DNA of 64,000 nucleotides. Origin: Euryarchaeota archaeon UBA438. GTDB lineage: Archaea > Thermoplasmatota > Poseidoniia > Poseidoniales > Thalassarchaeaceae. The first letter of the stretch is position 1, and each line of letters starts with the position of its first letter. Where the stretch lies: the NCBI GenBank assembly GCA_002504435.1, contig DAQP01000043.1, positions 16,557-80,556 on the forward strand, read 5' to 3'. Position numbers and translations under genes: made by a program. The notes beneath the pieces were generated by a model. It saw only the letters and a list, made by a program, of their open reading frames with translations. It was not told the origin of the DNA and did no database searches. Positions 15,036 through 27,000 of this stretch are shown piece after piece.

Positions 15036-17231
15036 ATGGGGCTCACCATGTTCGAAGAGGATTCTCGGCTCTCCGATTCAACAAGAATGAGGGGCGCTGC
15101 CCACATAATTTCCATTTCAATAGTAATACTCCTATTGACTTCAGTGAATCCAAGCCAGGCCTCTGATTTCAAGAGCAGTTGGGAAGTAGTAGAAAGCGGG
15201 ACTTCTGAGGATCTCCTTACTGCTACTGAAATTGAAGGCGTAATTTGGGCATTCGGAACAGGGGGTGCGATGCTACACAGTGATGACAATGGAATTACAT
15301 GGGCTGCCTACGATTCTCCCACTACAAGTGGCATTCTAAACTCGGACTCGGGTTTTGGGTCCTTGCTGGTTTCGGGAGAAAATGGACTTATGATGCTCAG
15401 GAAGAGCGGCGAAGAGCTTTGGACGGACATCCCCCTTCCCGAAGGATCCATTGTGAATGGAATCTCATTGACCGGGAGTGAAACCGCCGTTGCCGTGGGA
15501 GCCCATGGAACAATATGGAATCTTGAGGGGGGGACGTGGGCGGAAACAAACCTGTCCATAGAAAGTGATCTACTGGGTGTTTCGTTCCTCGATGAGAATC
15601 TAGGAATTGTGGTTGGCTCAGATGGGACCATCCTATTTTCCGATGATGGGGGAGAAAGTTGGGAGTATCGTGAGGCACCCGAAGGAGCGGGTGATGCTGA
15701 AATCGTCTCGGTGGAGTTCTACAGCCCCACTAGGATTTACGCCATTACGAATGATGGGAGAATTCTAATCTCAATGAGTAACGTAGTGACGGGGACTGAT
15801 GTAGGGTACATTTGGACACTCGTAGAATTCGAGAGGCACTATCCCGCAGGATCGAACGAGTATGTCCTTGGTCCGGAGACACTTGACGTCATGCTGACTT
15901 CGATTGAGGTAGTAACAACGTCGAAGTTTCTGATGACGGGTGAAGGCGGCTACATCTCAATGAGCATCAATGGTGGGACAATTGTTTCTCAGCAGATTAA
16001 CCCACTTGGAAACAATAGTGACTTCAACGACATTGTAATGCTGACTGGATTCAATGGCGTTGCAGTTGGCGACGGGGGCAAGATACTGTGGACCGAGAAT
16101 GCTGGTGCAGACGACCAATTAGGATTCGTCGTACCGGAATATGGAAACTTCGGAGTCTTTGTTGATGAGACTAAGGCAATGTTCCTATCAGGATTCATCG
16201 CGACACTGAAAATAGTCGCATTCGGAATTATCCTGGGATTCCTCCTAGGAGTCACCCTTGCAATGTGCAAAACATCCCCGACATCACTTAGGTACGTTGT
16301 AGAACGTTACGAAGCTAAGTATGTCAGATTGGTTGGGATTCCACTTCTGGCGGGCGGACTGTACCTATTTTATTCGGCCATACCAGGGGCTAGTAATCTG
16401 GGGCTGCAGGGAATTGAGTATGTTTTCCTTCCAGTTGGCGCACCTGTTTCTTTCGCCAAGATACTTCTGGGAATTGCGCTATTGTTCCTAGGTACACTAT
16501 TCCTGAGTAATGATGGAAATTTCTCGAAAGTACGGGTTGGACCATTCGCCCTAAATCCTTGGAGGGTCAGACCGTTGAACGCAATAGCAACCGTTTACAC
16601 GGACTTCTTCCGTAACACTCCGTTAATTGTCCAGTTCCTATTCATCCATTTCGGCCTTAGGCTGGGAGCCCTTATCCAGGAACCCGGATTGGAAATTTTT
16701 AGCTTCGATAATCTGGAAAATAATCATAACTTCCTGACGGACATTATTGCCACATACGACCATTCTGAAGGCAATTATGGGACGCTGATAGGTGGAGTAC
16801 TCTACGACTCAGCATTCATCAGTGCCATATGCGCACTAGGATTCAATTCTGGTGCCTACCAATGCGAAACCATCAGAGGGGCGATTCAGGCAATACCTTC
16901 GGCCCAGATGGAAGCAGGAAGGAGCATTGGCCTAACATATTTGCAAACTATGCGACGAGTCATCATGCCTCAGGCGATTCGGATCTGCATCCCTCCGATG
17001 GGAAATGAGATGGTGAATCTGGTATTGAACTCGTCCCTTGCCATGATAATTGGATATGCAGAGCTTACTAGGCAGGGCAAGTTGATCGTTGCGAGTACGT
17101 TCCAGTATGCATATGCTTGGGGGATGGTTCTGATATCCTACTTCGTGGTCACATGGACCCTTGCCCTAATACTAAGGTGGCTAGAGGAAAAAACTAGGAT
17201 CCCGGGACTAGGGATTACAGGAGGTGAATGA
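15036..17231 (+). CDS. Amino-acid-type ABC transporter permease with N-terminal extracellular YCF48/BNR-like beta-propeller
   Basis: 731 residues. A signal/anchor helix (HIISISIVILLLTSV) is followed at residues about 50-365 by six or more propeller repeats of the form VG-x-GTIL-xSDDGGESW: WAFGTGGAMLHSDDNGITW, VAVGAHGTIWNLEGGTW, VVGSDGTILFSDDGGESW, MTGEGGYISMSINGG, VAVGDGGKILWTEN. From about 375 it is a HisM/GlnP-type permease: SGFIATLKIVAFGIILGF, YTDFFRNTPLIVQFLFIHFG, and the EAA loop QMEAGRSIGLTYLQTMRRVIMPQAI at about residues 625-650. Two extra membrane helices and a loop (about 425-510) interrupt the core. The stop touches the ATG of the ATPase gene. Ordinary permeases of this family are about 220-300 residues and lack a propeller. 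Confidence 0.88.
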   Translation: MGLTMFEEDSRLSDSTRMRGAAHIISISIVILLLTSVNPSQASDFKSSWEVVESGTSEDLLTATEIEGVIWAFGTGGAMLHSDDNGITWAAYDSPTTSGILNSDSGFGSLLVSGENGLMMLRKSGEELWTDIPLPEGSIVNGISLTGSETAVAVGAHGTIWNLEGGTWAETNLSIESDLLGVSFLDENLGIVVGSDGTILFSDDGGESWEYREAPEGAGDAEIVSVEFYSPTRIYAITNDGRILISMSNVVTGTDVGYIWTLVEFERHYPAGSNEYVLGPETLDVMLTSIEVVTTSKFLMTGEGGYISMSINGGTIVSQQINPLGNNSDFNDIVMLTGFNGVAVGDGGKILWTENAGADDQLGFVVPEYGNFGVFVDETKAMFLSGFIATLKIVAFGIILGFLLGVTLAMCKTSPTSLRYVVERYEAKYVRLVGIPLLAGGLYLFYSAIPGASNLGLQGIEYVFLPVGAPVSFAKILLGIALLFLGTLFLSNDGNFSKVRVGPFALNPWRVRPLNAIATVYTDFFRNTPLIVQFLFIHFGLRLGALIQEPGLEIFSFDNLENNHNFLTDIIATYDHSEGNYGTLIGGVLYDSAFISAICALGFNSGAYQCETIRGAIQAIPSAQMEAGRSIGLTYLQTMRRVIMPQAIRICIPPMGNEMVNLVLNSSLAMIIGYAELTRQGKLIVASTFQYAYAWGMVLISYFVVTWTLALILRWLEEKTRIPGLGITGGE

Positions 17232-17999
17232 ATGCCAGAAAAGGTACTAGACGTGGAAGATCTGCATATGATTTATGCGGGTGGCGTTCATGCTGTCAAG
17301 GGCATATCATTTGAAGTAAAACAGGGAGAGTCTGTTGCCATAATTGGATCATCCGGAAGTGGTAAGTCGACTGTCCTAAGGTGCATAAATCGACTGATAG
17401 AACCTACTGACGGCAAGATTTTCTTGAAGGAGGAGCAGGTTAACACCCCTCACACCGATGTAAATGACTTGCGATCCAGGATAGGGATGGTTTTCCAGTC
17501 ATTCGAGCTATTTGCGCACCTTAGGGTCCTTGACAATATTACATTGGGCCTGAGACATGTCAAAGGTATGGGCAAGATGGAAGCAGAGGAAGCAGCAATG
17601 TCAGTTCTGGAAAGAGTCGATATGCTCGACAGGATTGATGCATACCCGGGTAACCTTTCCGGCGGGCAGAAGCAGCGTGTTGCTATTGCCAGGGCCCTTG
17701 CCATGAAGCCGGAGGTTCTGCTTTTCGATGAGCCGACCAGCGCCCTTGATCCAGAACTCATAGGTTCGGTTTTGGAGACCATCCGTGGACTTGCTGACGA
17801 AGGAATGACAATGGTCGTAGTGACTCACGAGATTGGCTTTGCCAGGGATGTTGCTGATCGAATTATCTACATGGACCAGGGAGTTGTGGCAGAAGAGGGG
17901 CCTTCCTCCATCATCAACAACCCTCGGACTGAGAGGCTCAAGAAGTTCCTCTCATCCCTTCACGAAGATGAGGTCGTGGAGCAAAATGATGTCGATTAA
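17232..17999 (+). CDS. Amino-acid-type ABC transporter ATP-binding protein (GlnQ/HisP family)
   Basis: 255 residues with all ABC motifs: Walker A GSSGSGKST, Q-loop GMVFQSFELF, signature LSGGQKQR, Walker B VLLFDEPTSALDPE, and the switch His in VVTHEIGF. The sequence FELFAHLRVLDNITLG and the LDPEL motif place it with polar amino-acid importers. It begins directly at the permease stop (TGAATG), so the two are cotranscribed and presumably coupled. It is the one conventional component of this transporter. Confidence 0.95.
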   Translation: MPEKVLDVEDLHMIYAGGVHAVKGISFEVKQGESVAIIGSSGSGKSTVLRCINRLIEPTDGKIFLKEEQVNTPHTDVNDLRSRIGMVFQSFELFAHLRVLDNITLGLRHVKGMGKMEAEEAAMSVLERVDMLDRIDAYPGNLSGGQKQRVAIARALAMKPEVLLFDEPTSALDPELIGSVLETIRGLADEGMTMVVVTHEIGFARDVADRIIYMDQGVVAEEGPSSIINNPRTERLKKFLSSLHEDEVVEQNDVD

Positions 18000-18003
18000 T
18001 ACC

Positions 18004-20800
<2,797 letters not shown>

Positions 20801-20868
20801 ACCGTTCCCTGCGAGCCTCCGAGAGTATGCTTCCCCTTGAATGGCACTCTATCTTGAATTTCAGAAAA

Positions 20869-20932
20869 ATTGTACAATGGAAGTGTAGGTCATGCTCATT
20901 GTATTTCATATGCATTTCAATTGAGATACAAT
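20869..20932. promoter_or_regulatory. Cluster of ATTGTA half-sites: candidate operators between the HD and RHH genes
   Basis: Three elements are seen. ATTGTACAAT, a perfect palindrome, is at 20869-20878. ATTGTAT is at 20898-20904, and its exact inverse ATACAAT is at 20926-20932. All share the half-site ATTGTA. The last overlaps the probable TATA region (ATTAAG) of the divergent regulator gene. Ribbon-helix-helix dimers typically bind such short inverted half-sites and repress their own promoters; the assignment is inference. Confidence 0.55.
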
Positions 20933-20951
20933 TAAGACCCCTTGCCTCTCT

Positions 20952-21341
20952 GTGCGGCTCGGAGGAAGCAAGTTGGCCGGCCACAGCCCAATGGTCTCGC
21001 TCAGGATTCCAGAGGATCACCTCTTGGAATTGGACAGGCTAGTAGGCCTCGACGGGATGAGGAACAGGTCCGATGTAATCCGGTATGCTGTGAGGCAGTA
21101 TCTCTCCTCTGAGCATCAAGTTTCGGGAGATAGGGTGCAAGTAGACCTAGGACCTGATTTGAGTGCTAGGATTGGCGACTTCTGCAAATTACACGGAGAG
21201 AGCCCGGATGTTGTGCTTAGGCAGGCAGCCAGGGAGCATATCAGGAGAGTCGCGATAGAGGATGCCACGGTTGAGGATCTCCTTTCTGCTCGAATGGATG
21301 CCCTACGTGCAAGGTATGATGACGAATCAAACGCTATATGA
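20952..21341 (+). CDS. Ribbon-helix-helix transcriptional regulator with two RHH-like modules
   Basis: 129 residues from GTG 20952, or 116 from ATG 20991. The first module MVSLRIPEDHLLELDRLVG then RNRSDVIRYAVRQYL is a standard CopG/Arc-type strand-helix-helix. A second module, VQVDLGPDLSARIGDFCKL then SPDVVLRQAAREHI, has the same pattern, so one chain may form a pseudo-dimer or bridge sites. The ATG start sits just before the first beta strand and is the simpler choice, although GTG lies at leaderless distance from a TATA-like ATTAAG. The upstream ATTGTA repeats suggest autoregulation. Confidence 0.78.
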   Translation: MRLGGSKLAGHSPMVSLRIPEDHLLELDRLVGLDGMRNRSDVIRYAVRQYLSSEHQVSGDRVQVDLGPDLSARIGDFCKLHGESPDVVLRQAAREHIRRVAIEDATVEDLLSARMDALRARYDDESNAI

Positions 21342-21382
21342 GGCGAGGGAAAATGTGTGAGGACGGGATGCACAGAACCAAC

Positions 21383-21411
21383 GCGGGGGGGCGCTCTATG
21401 CGCCCTCTCGC
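21383..21411 (+). other. Hairpin in the 201-base gap between RHH regulator and XPD helicase
   Basis: GGGCGC (21389-21394) pairs with GCGCCC (21400-21405) around TCTAT, and flanking GCG/CGC can extend it. It follows the regulator gene by about 40 bases and could end transcription or belong to a small RNA. No T-run follows. The rest of 21342-21542 shows no gene and no clear promoter to me. Confidence 0.3.
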
Positions 21412-21542
21412 ACCAAATTTCGAAGGTCTCTTGGACCGAGCAAGAAAGGCTAGTTCAACGATGAGCGCCGAGGCCTAGATAGTGTCATTCTCCGTAGTCT
21501 GAACCCAATCTTCTTGGTCGTTCTACTGGCAGGGCCCTTTCC

Positions 21543-23564
21543 ATGACCACTTCCGATACCCCGGATCTGGGAGTTTACCATGCTCATGAGAAGATGAGAG
21601 ACTCCCAAATCGAGATGATCAGGGACGGAATAGACTCCCTGCAATCGGGGGGAGCCCTGCTGGCTGCAGCGCCCACTGGAATAGGCAAGACTGCGGCGTC
21701 CTTGGCTTCCGCATTGCATGTTGCAAATGATAGGTCCCAAGAGGGTTTGAAGCCGAAGATTGTGTTCATGACAGGTAGGCAATCGCAACATAGGATCGTT
21801 GTTGACACTGTCAAAATGATCAACTCGAGGCTTCCAACGGGAGTTTCGAGAGTCAAATTAGTTGATATCATTGGAAGGGAGGGGATGTGTGATGTTATCG
21901 ACAAATCGACCGGCAAATGCAACTGTGAAAAAGAGTCGACGGAGGAGGGCAGACAGAGAAAAAGAAACAGGATGAAGGACATTATCCTGTCAGAGCCTCG
22001 GCATGTCGAGTGGGGAATAAAGTATGGCAAGCAAGAAAGGGTGTGCTCATGGGCAGCCGCTAGGGCAGCTGCCAGAGATACAGATGTGTTGGTTTGTGAC
22101 TATAATCATGTTTTCATCGAGGAAGTCAGAGAAAGCTCACTTCCGGCCATGGGAATAAATCTAAATGAGTCTATATTGATAGTTGATGAAGCCCATAACC
22201 TACCAGATCGAATCAGGAATGGATTAGAAAGAAGGATTACTGATCAGGTATTCAGAAGGGCGCTGAGTGATGTCCAGGAATACAAGGGAAACCTGGAGAA
22301 AGTTGCCTTGCAGTTAGATACTGGTGAAGCATATGGTTTCGGAGACGCTGTAAAGCTGGAGAAGCAGATTAAGGCCCTCAGAGATGACACTGTACTGAGA
22401 AAATGGTTCGACAGCAAGACCGTGGAAAACGAGGAGTCTGACTGGGATGACCTGCGGATCGAGACAAATGATTTCCTAGATGCCATAGGCAACGCCATAG
22501 TCGGGCTTGATGATTCGACGAGCGACCAAATCTCAATTATCCGAGAAATGATTGGAAACTTGATGAGGGTGAAAATAGATGATGACGACTCACTGGAAGA
22601 AGAAGAGCAGAACGATTGCATCAGACTTGCGGAAATGCTGGACGTTTGCATCAAATACAGAAATAGCGATGCCCTTGCATTAGTGTTCGACAACATATTG
22701 GAAGAGCCCCGGATTTCGAGTCATTTGCTGGATCCGGGAGTTGTAGGTGGCCCCATATTCGAAGAGTGTGCTGGCTCAATTCTGATGTCTGGAACACTAT
22801 TTCCCCCAATTATGTATTGCGAAATCCTAGGGATAAACGAGGAAGGATATAGGGGCAAGGAGTACAATTCAGGATTCCCCCCTGAAAATAGACATGTGCT
22901 AATTGCCAGCGATGTAACGAGCAAGTTCTCGGAGAGAGAGTCGAGTTTCGGGCCCATTAGCCAACACATAACTTCCGTTCTGGAAAAAACTCCAGGTAAC
23001 GTTGCAATTTTCGCCCCCAGCTATTCGATGATGGAACGAATTGCTTCAGAGACGGGGTACGTCTTCGGGAGGCATCGCCTGAAGGAGGAAAGAGGCATGT
23101 CCAAGCGCTCAGTTGATGGAATGGTCAATAGGCTACACGAACTTAGGTCGATGGGTAAGAATTCTGTGATTTTCGGAGTATTGAGCGGTAAACTGTCAGA
23201 AGGGATAGATTACTCTGACAACATCCTTGATGCCGTGGTCTGCATTGGCCTCCCATTACCCCCGCCCAGTGCCAAGCAGGACGCACTGTTTGGATACTAC
23301 ACTAGCAGGTTCGGGAGATCAAGGGCATGGAAGTATGCAAGTCTGCAGCCGGCTGTAAACAGCGTCCTACAGGCTCTCGGGAGACCCATAAGAAAGGCGG
23401 AAGATAGGGCTATAGTGGTACTTCTCGAGAAGAGGCTCCTGGAAGGCAGGAGCAGGGATTGTATGCCTGGGTCAATGGACTCATTAAGGACATCTAGTCC
23501 ATCTAGAACAGGCAAGCATGTTGAGCGATTCTTCCGGATACCTAAATCAATGGGTTCATCTTAG
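21543..23564 (+). CDS. XPD/Rad3-family DNA helicase with iron-sulfur cluster
   Basis: 673 residues, superfamily 2. Walker A is AAPTGIGKT at residues about 42-50. Cysteines that can hold the 4Fe-4S cluster are near 116, 126, 128 and 168. The DEAH box in LIVDEAHNLPDR is at about 215-218. The C-terminal motor has GKLSEGIDYSDN (motif V) and QALGRPIRKAEDRAIVVLLEKRL (motif VI). These match archaeal XPD, a 5'-3' helicase of excision repair. Downstream, a small gene begins after its stop and may be cotranscribed. Confidence 0.93.
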   Translation: MTTSDTPDLGVYHAHEKMRDSQIEMIRDGIDSLQSGGALLAAAPTGIGKTAASLASALHVANDRSQEGLKPKIVFMTGRQSQHRIVVDTVKMINSRLPTGVSRVKLVDIIGREGMCDVIDKSTGKCNCEKESTEEGRQRKRNRMKDIILSEPRHVEWGIKYGKQERVCSWAAARAAARDTDVLVCDYNHVFIEEVRESSLPAMGINLNESILIVDEAHNLPDRIRNGLERRITDQVFRRALSDVQEYKGNLEKVALQLDTGEAYGFGDAVKLEKQIKALRDDTVLRKWFDSKTVENEESDWDDLRIETNDFLDAIGNAIVGLDDSTSDQISIIREMIGNLMRVKIDDDDSLEEEEQNDCIRLAEMLDVCIKYRNSDALALVFDNILEEPRISSHLLDPGVVGGPIFEECAGSILMSGTLFPPIMYCEILGINEEGYRGKEYNSGFPPENRHVLIASDVTSKFSERESSFGPISQHITSVLEKTPGNVAIFAPSYSMMERIASETGYVFGRHRLKEERGMSKRSVDGMVNRLHELRSMGKNSVIFGVLSGKLSEGIDYSDNILDAVVCIGLPLPPPSAKQDALFGYYTSRFGRSRAWKYASLQPAVNSVLQALGRPIRKAEDRAIVVLLEKRLLEGRSRDCMPGSMDSLRTSSPSRTGKHVERFFRIPKSMGSS

Positions 23565-23589
23565 TCGGGCCATTGGGGGCAACGATAGC

Positions 23590-24069
23590 ATGACGTGGAG
23601 GAGAGTTGTAATTGCCGACTCAGACGACGGTGCTGTAACTGAAAATGAATTCCGAGGAGTCGGCATGGGCCTCGATGTTACCGCCTCGGAAGCGCATTCA
23701 CAGTTTCTCTCTGACCTACCGCACATGTCTGAGGTTTCGAAGTCCCACGAGGAATTCATGGGACAGGTTGGAGACATACCTGAGTCCACCAGGATGGTGA
23801 ACAACGACGTCACAACTATTGGCGAGATGGTTGCTGATCTAGGAGGTTCAATAGAGGGCAGCTACATGGAGATTCCAATGCCTTCGGCGAATAGAAGGGG
23901 GGTCGTCCTCGAAGTCATGGAGGGCGAGTCAGGCACTATAGCTCGAATTATCGCGCCCAGTGGTTTTGGAGGAGTTTTGAGGACGTTCAGACTTCCTACT
24001 GGGTCATTCATATCGGATGCATCATGGAACGGACACACTTTGGGGTTGTCCCTTGAAGATCATTCCTGA
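23590..24069 (+). CDS. Uncharacterised protein downstream of XPD
   Basis: 159 residues from ATG 23590; an earlier ATG at 23518 would overlap the helicase end by 47 bases. No recognised domain, signal peptide or membrane helix. The C-terminal half looks all-beta (RRGVVLEVMEGESGTIARIIAPSG). Its 3' end overlaps the convergent giant gene by 10 bases. Placement 25 bases after the helicase stop suggests one transcript, but a repair role would be guesswork. Confidence 0.5.
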   Translation: MTWRRVVIADSDDGAVTENEFRGVGMGLDVTASEAHSQFLSDLPHMSEVSKSHEEFMGQVGDIPESTRMVNNDVTTIGEMVADLGGSIEGSYMEIPMPSANRRGVVLEVMEGESGTIARIIAPSGFGGVLRTFRLPTGSFISDASWNGHTLGLSLEDHS

Positions 24070-27000
24070 GGGACTATTGAGGCCTCCCTAGATGGAACTT
24101 CCTCGAGCTGGTCTATCTCCTGGAGAACTGAGCTCAGTGCCATCTGGGCACTCTCCCTATGGGGCTCGCCGAGAACGTGGCTTGAGTATCTGGCCTCCTC
24201 GAAAATTCTGTCGAGAGACAACAATGCCTGCTCGCTTATTGGGAGTGCGTTTCTTATTGCTAGCTCGAACTCTCTGACTGTCTCGAAGTCTCTCCTCAGG
24301 AAACCTCTGCTCATCAGTATCTGGCAGAGTCCCTCATAGCAGTTGAATATAGCCTCCCTGACCTCATCCCCTGCTGCCAAGAGCTCTGCTGTGTAGCTGA
24401 ACACCCCTGCTAGCTCATCGATAGCAGCCTGTTTCCTCCTCCTTAGCACAATTACGCCAGCCGCGGCTAGTCCGATTATCACAAGGATGGCTAGTGCGGT
24501 CATTGCAGGGCCCACCAATGATGCCCCCTGCTCCGGCTGATATTCTACATCGACAACGGCGAACTGTGAGAGTCGGGCAGCGTCAATGGGGTCGATAATA
24601 TCGGAATCGGAACTGAACTCTACTGACAAGTCCCCCCAGAAGTCCCTGTCCCATAGGGGATGGTTCTCATGGAATGACTCGAACTGATATGTGAAGATGC
24701 CATTCTGATCTGTGACCCCTACCACAGTGAAATGTGTGCTACTCTCGTTGACTAGCCTAGCGGTAATCGAAACTCCTTCTATGGCCTCGGCCCTGTCCGT
24801 GGCAGTGACATTCACCTTTCCTGACATGGAGCTTTGGCCTATTTCTAGGAACAAAGAGTCTGGGAGGAACTCAAAGTTCACTGGGACCTTGATTATCACC
24901 TCGAACTCAATCTCGCCCCCATTCAGGAACCTTGAGGAGTCGGGATCCACGACTATCGACATGCTGGCCACACCAGGAGGCATTGTTGAAATTGCATTCG
25001 ACTCAACCAGGAACTGCCCTGTTGTCTCATCCCATGTTATCTTCGTATTCGGCCTCAGAGATTCATCCCAGTATAGCGAGAGGTCCATCTCCTCCATGGT
25101 GTTGCCCTCCCCTCCGATCTCAATTATCCTGCCAAGAACCCTAATAGGTCTATTTCCATCGCTTCTGACGACCTCGTCCTCAAGGAATAGGATCTCTATC
25201 TGAATGTCGGCTCTGGCATACACGGTTGCATTGATCGAGTTGGAAAGGTACAGCTGTTCGCCAGCGAAAACCAATGAGACGTCGTGTGAACCCCTTGAAA
25301 TCAGGTAACCCAGTTCATGACTAATGCTGAATGTTCCATCTATGCTTGTAGTAATGGTGGAAACTTCTTCGCCATCTAGAAGGAAGGAAAGCACCCTCCC
25401 CTCCAAACCCGGATTGCCGGTAGAGTCGGCATCGAATAGCCTACCACTTAGGTTCCATGCACCACCCCTAGTAACAACATTGTTCTCGACTTGCAGTGTC
25501 ATTCCGGTGTGATATGCTATTGTCAGGTTTGCCTCTACGGATCCTTCGCGGTGATATCCCTGATTCGGAGCTATTACCGTGAGTGTGTGCTGACCCACGT
25601 CTAGGAATTCGGACACTACCCAAGAATGGGACCAGGACCCGTCTTCATCCGTCGTAGTAGTGCCTATCAGAATTCCATCAATAAAGATCTGGAGCGAGTG
25701 GTTTCCAAGCCACCCATCCGGAAGGTTATCCTTGACGGAGCCCCTGAGTTGAAGTACGTCTCCAACAGCGACCGGAACTGGTTGTTCAACACTCACCTCG
25801 ACTGGACCGAAAACAGTGAAAATAGTGCTAGAGTTAGAGGCGATTACGAACTCCTCTCCACCAAATTCTATCCTAACGTTCCTTGGCCCGAGAGGCATGT
25901 CTGGGGGTACAGGGAAGAATAAGCTAAACGTGCCATTGTCAGACACAGATAGGGATGTTAGGAATTGGTCGTTCATGTAGACATCTAGATCTCGTCCGGG
26001 AAGTACCCTTCCAGCGCCATCAGTCAGCATTCCTTCTATGAGTAGCAGCTCGTTCCTGTCGACTTCCCCAGGAGGTGTCGTAAGAACGACCTGGGATGTC
26101 TGGGTCGCGTTGAATTCCTGTGTTATTGAGGATGGGAGATAGTATTCCGGATTCAGGGAGTCACCCTGGCCCATCGGGTCGACCCATGTGAAACCGCCAA
26201 GGAAGTCGACGGTGAAGGTGTGGTCGCCATAGTCTGTATCAAGCGGTAAATCGTAAGTGATGCTCCAAATCCCAGTAGAGGAGTTCGAAATTGAAGTGTA
26301 CAAAGGACCTACGTCGATTCCGTCTATGGAAAGATGGACGACACCTCCCTTTTCTTCGCCGTCCTCGATCAGGGGTGCACCATGCTCGTCTAGCAGGGTT
26401 CCAGTGAACGTGACTGACTCACCTGCGATTGCGGAGCCCGTAATTGAGGTCACATCGAGAACCGTTGGGGCGAGTATCACCACTCTTGTCCATGTCTCAT
26501 CGCCCAGTAGACCGGTGGTCCCATTGAAGCCAGCAAATGTGGCGGTAATTGTCATCGGGCCGGGAGCCCTATTGGAATCGGTCGGGATTACAGTAGTGAC
26601 AATGCCGTCCTCGTTCGTAAGGCCGGACCATGCTGGTGCCCCATCTATGGAAATATCGACCTGGGCTCCTGAGACGAACTGTCCGGAGTTGTCAATCAAT
26701 GACATGTTGAGTGTGATGTTGTCCCCTCTGACAGTTCTCTCATCAGGGTCCAAATCCGTTGGGGAAATTATGGAAAGCATTGAGAAACCTCTGCTGTCAA
26801 AGATTCCATCCTCGGAGCTGGCGCCATAGTAGTTGACGGACGGCGTGTATGAGGCGGTGATATTGTGCGTACCACGTGGGAAGGAAAGATCCAGGAAGAT
26901 TCTGGCAGACCATGTGCCATTGGCATCTACGGTTCCACCAGTGACTGAGAACGAGTTAGTGTCCCCATCGATGGCGAAGTTTAGAGTTGGATTCAGGGCA

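Noticed and set aside
21458..21502. Possible C/D-box guide RNA (ACGATGA ... CTGA) between the RHH and XPD genes
   Set aside because: The C box matches 6 of 7 positions, there are no clear internal D' and C' boxes, the flanking stem would use bases of the D box, and I could not match a guide segment to rRNA.
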